DNA of 64,000 nt. It comes from UBA6170 sp034429975 (GTDB lineage Bacteria; Chloroflexota; Anaerolineae; Anaerolineales; Anaerolineaceae). The notes under the pieces were generated by a model, which did not search any database, had not been told where the DNA came from, and saw nothing but the letters and a program-made list of their open reading frames with translations. Where the stretch lies: contig DAOUFM010000146.1 of NCBI GenBank assembly GCA_034429975.1, positions 1 to 64,000 of the forward strand, written 5' to 3'. The translations under genes were made by a program, and so were the position numbers. Shown piece by piece: positions 33,553 through 41,577 of the stretch; positions within the stretch are counted from its first letter, which is position 1, and the number at the start of each line of letters is the position of its first letter.

Positions 33553-35440
33553 TCGCTCTCCTTTTAGTGACAAGATTCGGGCATTTCCAAATGATTCCGG
33601 GGTCTTCTTCTCGCAAATGATTAAATGTTTGGGTAATACCGCAGGCATAACACTGCTGACGACAATCACCTCTTAATTTCATTGACATGCTATTGAGATA
33701 TTCAGTTTTTAAGTATGTTTTTCTAACTCCAGGGAAAATATGTTCCCATGGGAAGATCTCTTTCAGATCCCTTTCCCGATGGACATAGAAATAAGGATCT
33801 AAATCATTTTCAGTAAAGGCTTGCATCCAGATATCATAATTCTTAAAGTCCTGCCAGGCATCAAATTTAGCACCATTCTTCCATGCAGTTTCAATAACTT
33901 CTGCCATTTTACGATCACCTCTGGAAAGCCAGGCTTCCATCATTGTTTCCTTTGGATCAGTCCAATTTAACTTAAACCCTCGTCCTTTGAGTGCTTCACG
34001 TAAAATATTCTGTTTTTGACGAATGAGATCGGGTTGGTCACAGGAAACCCATTGGAAAGGGGTATGAGGTTTAGGAACGAAAGTAGAAACGCCAGCATGT
34101 ACTTTCGCCCTTTTCCCAATAGCTTTGTGTCCTTCTGCCAGAACTTTTTTGCATAAGGATGCTATCTCCGCCACATCCTCTAGGGTTTCTGATGGGTGTC
34201 CGATCATAAAATACAATTTAAGAGTTGTCCACCCACACTTGAAGATCTCATAGGCTGTAGAGAGTAACAGCTCCTCAGAAATAGGCTTGTTAATAATGCC
34301 GCGCATTCGATCAGAGGCAGCTTCTGGAGCAAGTGTAAAACCTCCTTGCCTTGAACCTTTTAATTTTTCCATCAACTCAATAGAAAAAGTTTCGATTCTT
34401 AAGGAAGGCAATGAAATTGTTAAATTCCTTTTTGAAAACCTGTCAGAAATTTGATTAACAAGTTCTAGAATATTCGTGTAGTCACTAGAAGATAAGGATA
34501 GCAAGGCAATTTCTTCAAAACCTGTGTTATCCAGAGCTTTCTCAATGGTATCAACAATTTCATTAACATCTCTTTCACGAATTGGGCGATTGATCATTCC
34601 CGCATGGCAAAATCGACAGCCGCGGGTACAACCACGCATAATTTCTACAGGAATTCGATTATGAACCACACTAATTGAAGGTACTATGAAATGTGTCGGG
34701 GAATAGGGTAATTTACCCATAATCCTTTTTGTGATTATTTTGGGTGATTTTTTATTTTTTAATAGAAGATTTGAAAAAATACCATTTTCATAATATTGAG
34801 GTTCGTAAAAAGCTGGTACGTAAACCCCATCGATATGAGAAATTTTATTGAGTAAATCTATTTTTGGTTGGTTTTTACTTTTCCAAATTTGATATGTGGA
34901 GATGAGCTCAAGAAATATTTCTTCTCCTTCTCCGATAAGAAAAGCATCAATAAAAGGAGCCATAGGTTCAGGGTTATAGGTTGCATGACCTCCCGAGATA
35001 ACAAGAGGAAAACCTAATCCGCGATCAATAGAACGTATCGGAATTTGAGCCAGATTCAATAAATTAAGTGCATTCGTGTAAAGTGATTCGTAGGGAAGTG
35101 TAATTCCTAGGATATCAAATTTTTTTAATGGCGTCTTTGTTTCGAGAGAATAAAGAGGTATTTTGTATTTCCGTAACTGAGATTCCATATCAATCCAGGG
35201 AGAATAAGATCGTTCAGCCAAACAATCATTTAATTGATTGATCCTCTCGTAAAAAATCTGTAATCCCAGGTTTGAGACGCCAATATCATAAATATCAGGG
35301 AATACTAATGCCACTTTTGTTGAAATATTATTCCAATCTTTTATTATGGAATTATATTCCCCACCAACATAACGCCCCGGTTTTTCGACCAAAGGTAATA
35401 TTTTTTCTAATTTTTCTTCTAACGAAGTATTAATTTCCAA
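33530..35440 (-). CDS. Radical SAM protein, TIGR03960 family
   Basis: About 636 residues. An N-terminal B12-binding-like region (VALVFPDIYDIGVSNLGLQI, SGGHATYNPEPMAPFIDAF) is followed by the radical SAM core with the cluster motif RGCTRGCRFCHAGM (CxxxCxxC, near the middle). A further Cys group lies near the C-terminus (QQCYACGI). No ATG is suitable: the longest frame opens with TTG at 35527, inside the neighbouring SDR gene and without a good ribosome-binding site. TTG 35440 has GGAG 5 bases upstream and starts just before the conserved LEKILPLVEKPGRYVGGEY block, so it is preferred. Biochemical role unknown; pairs with DUF2344. Confidence 0.8.
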   Translation of the reverse strand: MEINTSLEEKLEKILPLVEKPGRYVGGEYNSIIKDWNNISTKVALVFPDIYDIGVSNLGLQIFYERINQLNDCLAERSYSPWIDMESQLRKYKIPLYSLETKTPLKKFDILGITLPYESLYTNALNLLNLAQIPIRSIDRGLGFPLVISGGHATYNPEPMAPFIDAFLIGEGEEIFLELISTYQIWKSKNQPKIDLLNKISHIDGVYVPAFYEPQYYENGIFSNLLLKNKKSPKIITKRIMGKLPYSPTHFIVPSISVVHNRIPVEIMRGCTRGCRFCHAGMINRPIRERDVNEIVDTIEKALDNTGFEEIALLSLSSSDYTNILELVNQISDRFSKRNLTISLPSLRIETFSIELMEKLKGSRQGGFTLAPEAASDRMRGIINKPISEELLLSTAYEIFKCGWTTLKLYFMIGHPSETLEDVAEIASLCKKVLAEGHKAIGKRAKVHAGVSTFVPKPHTPFQWVSCDQPDLIRQKQNILREALKGRGFKLNWTDPKETMMEAWLSRGDRKMAEVIETAWKNGAKFDAWQDFKNYDIWMQAFTENDLDPYFYVHRERDLKEIFPWEHIFPGVRKTYLKTEYLNSMSMKLRGDCRQQCYACGITQTFNHLREEDPGIIWKCPNLVTKRRANELSLSN

Positions 35441-35495
35441 GTTATCTCCAGGAAAAGGGTCTGTGTTGTTCAATTGTACTTGAAAATTATCTTGA

Positions 35496-36287
35496 TTAAA
35501 AAATTCCTTTGACCACCCCGCCGTCAACGGAGAGAATTGTTCCTGTCAGGTATGAAGCGCGTGGGGATACCAGAAAGACAGCTACATTTGCAAATTCTTC
35601 TGGTTCTGCCATCCTACCTAAAGGGCTTTCAAGCGCCTGTTTATTCATCTCAACTTCAACCGACGTGTTGTTAATCTTTGCTCTATTTTCCATTAAAGTT
35701 ATTATGCGTTCAGTTTTTGTCCAACCTGGCAAGATAGAATTGAAGCGAATACCTTCATTGCCAAGTTCTAAAGCCAGTGTTTTCGTGAGGCCAACTGTTG
35801 CTGCCCGAATGGAATTGGATAAAATCAGATTAGGAATGGGTTGTTTTACCGAGGATGAAGTGATCGTTAACACATTGGCTTCGGGTGTTGATTTCATTAA
35901 TGGCAAGATTGTACGGATGAGTCTGACATGACTCATAAAATTCAATTCAAAAGCGTTTTGCCAGCTTGAATCTGAAATGGATTCAAATTCAGCAGGAGCT
36001 GGACCGCCTGAATTTGTGATTAAAATATTAAGTTGCCCGAAGTTATTTTGAATGAATTCAAATAAATCTTCTGAAAATTTGAGAGCGGTTACATCACCGG
36101 GGAAAACGAAAACTCTATCCGGAAATAAAGAAGATAATAAAGATGATGCCTGAGCCAATTTTTCTTGAGATCTACCATTAATTATTACTGTAGCCCCTTC
36201 TTCCAGTAGTAATTTTGCGATTGCATACCCCAATCCTTTAGATGATCCTGCAATAAAAGCCACTTTATTGTTTAATTTTAAATCCAT
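35496..36287 (-). CDS. FabG-like SDR with altered catalytic motif
   Basis: 263 residues. The cofactor motif AGSSKGLGYAIAK is intact, and RASYLTGTILSVDGG at the C-terminus is typical for FabG-type SDRs. At the usual YxxxK position the sequence is LSNSIRAATVGLTK: aligned on GLTK, Tyr is replaced by Ser and Lys by Arg. Such NSxR variants occur in a recognised branch of FabG-like proteins whose reaction is unclear. The start is ATG 36287, preceded by AAGGAG; the in-frame ATG at 36320 would overlap the DUF503 gene. Confidence 0.82.
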   Translation of the reverse strand: MDLKLNNKVAFIAGSSKGLGYAIAKLLLEEGATVIINGRSQEKLAQASSLLSSLFPDRVFVFPGDVTALKFSEDLFEFIQNNFGQLNILITNSGGPAPAEFESISDSSWQNAFELNFMSHVRLIRTILPLMKSTPEANVLTITSSSVKQPIPNLILSNSIRAATVGLTKTLALELGNEGIRFNSILPGWTKTERIITLMENRAKINNTSVEVEMNKQALESPLGRMAEPEEFANVAVFLVSPRASYLTGTILSVDGGVVKGIF

Positions 36288-36297
36288 TAAAAACTCC

Positions 36298-36582
36298 TTA
36301 ATAAATTTCTTGATTAACAATTGTTATATCAATTTCCGGAAAATTGGTTGAGATAAAGGAATTAATATCTTCAATCATAGCAGAAAAAATTTTTCTATCT
36401 TTAGCTACAATAGCAACTCCTAATTTGGAAGATTTCCAAACATCATTAAAATCAATTTCAGAAATAGATATATTATATTTTTTGCTAACTCTTGCCAACA
36501 CGGAAGAAATGATCCCGCGTTTGTCTTTCAAGCTATGAGAGTTGGGAATATCGATATTAATTTCAAAATAACAAAGCGCCAT
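36298..36582 (-). CDS. DUF503 (YlxP-like) protein
   Basis: 94 residues, full length. The family pattern is seen in CYFEINIDIPNSHSLKDKRG and ISSVLARVSKKYNISISEID. In Bacillus, YlxP is encoded in the nusA-infB-rbfA region and may assist ribosome maturation; here it stands next to an SDR gene, away from that context. Function is unproven. Confidence 0.85.
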   Translation of the reverse strand: MALCYFEINIDIPNSHSLKDKRGIISSVLARVSKKYNISISEIDFNDVWKSSKLGVAIVAKDRKIFSAMIEDINSFISTNFPEIDITIVNQEIY

Positions 36583-36627
36583 AATATTCTATAAGGATTA
36601 GAATTGACTAAATTAAATTGATTGTAC

Positions 36628-36656
36628 TTGCATAATTAAATTTCGTTAGGTAGAAT
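36628..36656 (+). promoter_or_regulatory. Sigma-70-type promoter for folC-lon
   Basis: -35 TTGCAT (36628-36633) and -10 TAGAAT (36651-36656) with a 17-base spacer, 30 bases before the folC start codon. Confidence 0.65.
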
Positions 36657-36685
36657 TCAGACCTGATTGATTATGAGGAGAAACT

Positions 36686-38080
36686 ATGGATATTGAAATT
36701 AGATATCAAGAATCATTGGATTATATCTATAAATATATAGATTACAGTATGACAAGAAATTTACGGTATTCTGAAGAAAAATTCAATTTAAACAGAATGT
36801 ACCGCTTCGTTCAATTATTCGACAATCCACAAGAAAAATATCCAGTTATACATGTAGCAGGAACAAAAGGGAAAGGATCTACTTCTGCGTTAATAGCCAG
36901 TGCCTTGCAGGAACAGGGATACAAAGTGGGTTTTTACACCTCTCCCCACTTGCATGATTTTTGTGAAAGAATCCAGATAAATTTTTCTCCGATGACACAC
37001 AAAGAAATGGTTGATATTGTGGATGAAATGCGTCCAAATATTGAAAATATGGATGAAATCACTACATTTGAAATTATGACTGCTATGGCATTTATTTATT
37101 TTGAGAAAAAAAAGGTGGATTATGCCGTCATCGAGGTTGGTTTAGGTGGCCGATTGGATGCTACGAATGTGGTTTTACCTCTGGTATCGATCATCACTTC
37201 ACTTTCTCTGGACCATATGAAAGTCCTAGGTGATACACTCGCGAAAATCGCGTTTGAAAAAGGTGGGATTATTAAGCAAAATACACCAGTTATCGTAGCC
37301 CCGCAAAAAGATGAAGCAATGTTGGTCTTAAAGAAAATTGCTGAAGAAAGAAATTCTCCTTTATATCAAGTGGGGAAAGATTATCTGTATGCCCAGGCGG
37401 CTAAATCTTTAAGCGGGCAGAATTTTTTTGTTTGGCCAAAAGAAGATCAGGCAGCAGTAAATTCATATATTGAAAGCGCTGGAAGAGAAGACTGGGAACC
37501 TACCAAGATACAAATTCCTTTATTGGGATTTCATCAAGTGCAAAATGCAGCGACTGCTTATACTGCCTTAATGGTTCTTAGACAAAACGGGTTAAAGATT
37601 TCCGATGAGAGTATAAAAAAGGGTTTCGCTAAAGTTGTGTGGCCTGGTAGATTTGAGATTGTTAATAGACGCCCTTTTATCGTGATCGATTCCGCCCATA
37701 ATCGAGAATCTGCCTTACGGCTTCGAAATGCAATTGATGATTATTTCCCCGGAATACCTGTTGTACTACTTTTTGGTGCATCTGAAGACAAAGACATTGA
37801 TGGGATGTTGGTTGAATTGCTTCCCAGAGTAAAAATTGTAATTACCACAAAGTCAATTCATCCCAGAGCAATTTCGCCAGAGGATTTAGTAAAAAAAGTG
37901 AATAGATTAGGTGTTAGAGCTATTCCTACCCAATCTTTGGAAGAAGGTTTAGAAGAAGCACTTAAATTAGCAGGAAAAGAAAACCTAATTCTTGTTGCTG
38001 GCAGTATTTTTGTGGCTGGTGGAATGCGGGATGTATGGGCTAAGCGGCAAAAAGAATTTATTAATGGGAATGGTATTTAG
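36686..38080 (+). CDS. folC: Folylpolyglutamate / dihydrofolate synthase
   Basis: 464 residues. The ATP-binding loop is VAGTKGKGSTSALIASAL, with the folate-region motif FYTSPHLHDFCERIQIN and VIEVGLGGRLDATNV; the C-terminal Mur-ligase-like domain has VIDSAHNRESALRL. It adds glutamate to dihydropteroate and/or to tetrahydrofolates. GAGGAG precedes the ATG. The stop codon shares one base with the lon GTG start, so the two genes are coupled. Confidence 0.95.
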   Translation: MDIEIRYQESLDYIYKYIDYSMTRNLRYSEEKFNLNRMYRFVQLFDNPQEKYPVIHVAGTKGKGSTSALIASALQEQGYKVGFYTSPHLHDFCERIQINFSPMTHKEMVDIVDEMRPNIENMDEITTFEIMTAMAFIYFEKKKVDYAVIEVGLGGRLDATNVVLPLVSIITSLSLDHMKVLGDTLAKIAFEKGGIIKQNTPVIVAPQKDEAMLVLKKIAEERNSPLYQVGKDYLYAQAAKSLSGQNFFVWPKEDQAAVNSYIESAGREDWEPTKIQIPLLGFHQVQNAATAYTALMVLRQNGLKISDESIKKGFAKVVWPGRFEIVNRRPFIVIDSAHNRESALRLRNAIDDYFPGIPVVLLFGASEDKDIDGMLVELLPRVKIVITTKSIHPRAISPEDLVKKVNRLGVRAIPTQSLEEGLEEALKLAGKENLILVAGSIFVAGGMRDVWAKRQKEFINGNGI

Positions 38081-40545
38081 TGGCTAACGAAAATAGATTT
38101 CCTATAGGCGGAGATGATTTTAACATCCCGATGAGACATCGTTCAGATGAACTTTATCAGTTTCCAAATTTTGAAACCGACGAAAATGGTGAATTTGAGA
38201 GTGCTGCGATTTTAATTCGCGATCTGATTATCTATCCTCATATGATTACACCGATATTAATAAATGAAGGCGTCAACTACAATGCCATCCAACATTCACT
38301 ACGCAATTATGAAACTCTGGTTGCCATCTATTTAAATGACAATGACCAGGTTTCTAACAGCAGTTTCGATTTTTTGTTTGTGGGTACAGAAATTGCTGTA
38401 GGAAAAATAATGCCTCTTGGCGAAAATGATTATTCAACGTTAATACAAGGTCGTCGGCGAGTTGAAATTTTAGAAATTCTCCAGGAGGACCCATTTTTTA
38501 AAGTTAGAGCAAGGGTTGTCGAAGAAAAAGCGGCAAATGATAAACATTTACAGGCAATTATGAGAATCACCAAAGAAATGTTTAACAAATGTGCTTTACT
38601 TGATAAAAGTATTTCAGAAGAGGCGCCTTTGATAGCCGGAAGTATCCAGGAGCCAGCCTATTTAGCCGATATGGTATCCTCTGCGCTAAATATCAATATC
38701 AGTGATAGGCGGAAATTAATTACTACAATCAATCCAACGAATAGATTGAAATTGTTAAACGGAATTTTAGCTCAAGAACTTGATATGCTTGAATTAGAAA
38801 ATGAAATTCAAACAAAAATTCAGGGTGAAGTTGATAAATCGCAACGAGAATTTTATCTTCGGGAACAATTAAAAGCAATTCAATCGGAATTAGGCGAAAT
38901 TGATTTATCCATTAATGAATTGTCAGAATTAAAAGAAAAAGTAAAAAATAAAAATTTACCTGAAGCAGCAAAAAGAGTGGTACTTAAAGAAATTGACCGA
39001 CTATCACAAATGCCTCCAATGTCGCCTGAAAATGGAATTATCCGAACATATATAGATTGGATTTTGGATTTACCCTGGTTTGAAACTACTGAAGATAATT
39101 TAGATGTTCAACATGCAAACCAGATTTTAGAAAAAAATCATTACGGGTTGTTAAAAGTAAAAGATAGAATTCTTGAATTTATTGCTGTTCAAAAATTAAA
39201 ACCCGAAGATTCCAAACAACCGATCTTATGTTTTATCGGATCACCAGGTACGGGCAAGACATCCTTAGGGCGATCAATAGCAGAGGCTTTAGGTAAGAAA
39301 TTTGTCCGGGTGTCATTGGGTGGGGTGAGAGACGAAGCAGAAATTAGGGGGCATAGGAGAACATATATTGGCGCTTTACCTGGTCGTATTATTCAGACCA
39401 TGAAAAAAGCTGGCACGATTAACCCTTTGTTTATGCTGGATGAAATTGACAAACTCGGATCTGATTTTCGTGGTGACCCTTCTGCTGCACTGTTGGAAGT
39501 GTTGGATCCTGAACAAAATAAAGAATATTCAGATCATTATCTAGAGTTAGATTACGATTTATCAAAAGTAATGTTTATTACAACAGCGAATTCAATGTTA
39601 TCGATTCCACCTGCTTTATTGGATCGGATGGAAGTTATTGAATTTTCCAGCTATATCGAAGACGAAAAAGTGATGATTGCCAAACAATTTTTAATTCCAA
39701 GACAACTACATGAGACTGGAATAGAGAATTTAAAAATTCATTTCCCTGAGAAAACGATCAGAGTTTTGATAAGAAATTATACCTATGAAGCTGGTGTGAG
39801 GAACTTGGAACGTGAAATTGGTAGGATTTGTAGAAAAATTGCCAGATTAAAGACGGAAGGAAAATCATACCCTACAAATATTGAAATCGATCATGTTGAA
39901 AAATTTTTAGGAGCCCAACAAATATTTGATTTGGAAGCTGAGCACGAAGATGAAATTGGTGTTGCTACAGCTATGGCTTGGACAGATAATGGGGGAGATA
40001 TCATGCCGGTTGAGGTTTTAGTTTCAGACGGTAAAGGTAATCTTCAAATAACCGGACAAATTGGGGAAGTTATGCAGGAATCAGCACAGGCTGCTTTATC
40101 TTACCTCAAATCTAAAGCCAAACAATTTGATATAAACTCAGATATTTTTGAGAGTGTTGATGTGCATATTCATATTCCTGAAGGAGGTATTCCGAAAGAT
40201 GGTCCCAGTGCAGGCATAACAATTGCTTGTGCATTAATTTCTGCTTTCTCTCAAAGAAAAGTGAGGAGAGATGTGGCCTTAACCGGAGAAATAACACTTC
40301 GTGGAAGGATATTACCTGTTGGAGGTATCAGAGAAAAAGTGTTAGCAGCACATCGGGCTGGTATAAAAAAAATTTTTATTCCACTTAAGAATGAAAAAGA
40401 TTTGGCTGAATTACCAAAAAAGGTGAAAAACACAACTTCTATTGTTCTTGTTAAACACATGGATGATGTGATTGATGAAGTTTTGCTACCTCCTGAGCAA
40501 AAACCTATCAAGCCGAGTAAAACAAAGAAAAGTAATGAAGAATAA
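38080..40545 (+). CDS. lon: ATP-dependent protease Lon
   Basis: 821 residues, starting with GTG at 38080 that overlaps the folC TAG. The N-terminal LAN domain runs to about residue 235, followed by a coiled coil; the AAA+ module has Walker A GSPGTGKT (387-394) and Walker B LFMLDEIDKLG; the protease domain has catalytic Ser710 in KDGPSAGIT and Lys753 in GGIREKVLAA, 43 residues apart as in E. coli Lon. It degrades misfolded and regulatory proteins in the cytoplasm. The Ser/Lys-rich tail is about 20 residues. Confidence 0.97.
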   Translation: MANENRFPIGGDDFNIPMRHRSDELYQFPNFETDENGEFESAAILIRDLIIYPHMITPILINEGVNYNAIQHSLRNYETLVAIYLNDNDQVSNSSFDFLFVGTEIAVGKIMPLGENDYSTLIQGRRRVEILEILQEDPFFKVRARVVEEKAANDKHLQAIMRITKEMFNKCALLDKSISEEAPLIAGSIQEPAYLADMVSSALNINISDRRKLITTINPTNRLKLLNGILAQELDMLELENEIQTKIQGEVDKSQREFYLREQLKAIQSELGEIDLSINELSELKEKVKNKNLPEAAKRVVLKEIDRLSQMPPMSPENGIIRTYIDWILDLPWFETTEDNLDVQHANQILEKNHYGLLKVKDRILEFIAVQKLKPEDSKQPILCFIGSPGTGKTSLGRSIAEALGKKFVRVSLGGVRDEAEIRGHRRTYIGALPGRIIQTMKKAGTINPLFMLDEIDKLGSDFRGDPSAALLEVLDPEQNKEYSDHYLELDYDLSKVMFITTANSMLSIPPALLDRMEVIEFSSYIEDEKVMIAKQFLIPRQLHETGIENLKIHFPEKTIRVLIRNYTYEAGVRNLEREIGRICRKIARLKTEGKSYPTNIEIDHVEKFLGAQQIFDLEAEHEDEIGVATAMAWTDNGGDIMPVEVLVSDGKGNLQITGQIGEVMQESAQAALSYLKSKAKQFDINSDIFESVDVHIHIPEGGIPKDGPSAGITIACALISAFSQRKVRRDVALTGEITLRGRILPVGGIREKVLAAHRAGIKKIFIPLKNEKDLAELPKKVKNTTSIVLVKHMDDVIDEVLLPPEQKPIKPSKTKKSNEE

Positions 40546-41010
40546 TTACTTCTCTAAAGTTTGATTGGCTAAATTTTGAAGAGAAAGAATTCCATTTTTT
40601 ACTTGAAGAAGTAGAACTTCCAATTCTTTTTGTAGATCAGTTAATGAAGTGATGATATATTGATCTGCTTCAATACGGTTTAATTCACCATCTTTTTTCG
40701 CCTGTTCAATTATTTGATTTGCCCGAACTTGAGCACTTTGAACAATAGAATCTTTATCTATCAGTTGACTAGCTTTTTCTCGGGCTAATTGAAGCGTTCG
40801 ATTAGCCTCTTCTTGACCTTGAGCGATTAAACGATCTCTTTGAGCTAATAACTGTTGGGCTTTTTTGATTTCTTCAGGAATTGAAACTCGCATTTGATCA
40901 ATGATGCTCAATAATTTTTCTTCATCAACAATCACCTTACGCATCATAGGTAATGGACGACTTTCATTGAATAGTTCTTCCAAACGATCTACCAGATGTA
41001 AAATGTCCAT
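40546..41010 (-). CDS. Coiled-coil protein (DivIVA / ATP-synthase-b-like)
   Basis: 154 residues, almost wholly helical, with an Ala/Gln/Glu-rich coiled coil from about residue 45 to 110 (EEIKKAQQLLAQRDRLIAQG, ANQIIEQAKKDGEL). There is no membrane segment. The composition recalls DivIVA-type or F0 b-type stalks but no diagnostic domain is clear. It lies downstream of coaD on the minus strand and converges on lon with no gap. Function unknown; a cell-division or scaffold role is possible. Confidence 0.7.
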   Translation of the reverse strand: MDILHLVDRLEELFNESRPLPMMRKVIVDEEKLLSIIDQMRVSIPEEIKKAQQLLAQRDRLIAQGQEEANRTLQLAREKASQLIDKDSIVQSAQVRANQIIEQAKKDGELNRIEADQYIITSLTDLQKELEVLLLQVKNGILSLQNLANQTLEK

Positions 41011-41050
41011 AAAATTCCTCCGAATAAAAAAATAAGTAAGTTAATTCTAT

Positions 41051-41575
41051 CTAATCTCGTAAATATGTTGGTTGAACAATGTCCTGGTTTTCACCTAATT
41101 CTGAAAATCGTTTTTCCATGGCTTTTCTTACAATTTCTGGTACCAATCGAGAATAATCCCCACCCAAAGATGCAATTTCTCTTACCGTGCTTGAGGATAG
41201 GAAAGTAAATTGTTCATTGGTTATTAAAGTAACTAATTCAATATCCGGAGCCAAATGTTTATTCGTTAATGCCATCCTAAACTCATGCTCAAAATCAGAA
41301 ATTACTCTTAATCCGCGAACAATTACTTTTGCATCAATTTCTTTAGCAAAACTAACAGTTAAGCCACTATATCCAACAACTTTAATATTATTAATATGAG
41401 AAAGCGATGCTTTCGTTAATGCTAATCTTTCTTCGGGAGAGAAAACAATGTTTTTTAGTGGTCGATCATATACTGCAACAACTAATTCATCAAAAATATT
41501 CGCTGCCCTAGTTGCTATATCAATATGACCACAATGAATGGGATCAAAAGTGCCAGGAAAAAGAGCTTTTACCAT
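41051..41575 (-). CDS. coaD: Phosphopantetheine adenylyltransferase
   Basis: 174 residues. The nucleotidyltransferase motif is FPGTFDPIHCGHIDI (HxGH), with the second motif FLSSSTVREIASLGGD. It adenylylates 4'-phosphopantetheine to dephospho-CoA. Start only 2 bases after the recG stop, in the same minus-strand operon. Confidence 0.95.
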   Translation of the reverse strand: MVKALFPGTFDPIHCGHIDIATRAANIFDELVVAVYDRPLKNIVFSPEERLALTKASLSHINNIKVVGYSGLTVSFAKEIDAKVIVRGLRVISDFEHEFRMALTNKHLAPDIELVTLITNEQFTFLSSSTVREIASLGGDYSRLVPEIVRKAMEKRFSELGENQDIVQPTYLRD

Positions 41576-41577
41576 TA

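Noticed and set aside
33553..33669. 39-residue N-terminal extension of the DUF2344 protein
   Set aside because: It lies within the radical SAM gene and does not resemble the family; ATG 33552 has a strong ribosome-binding site.
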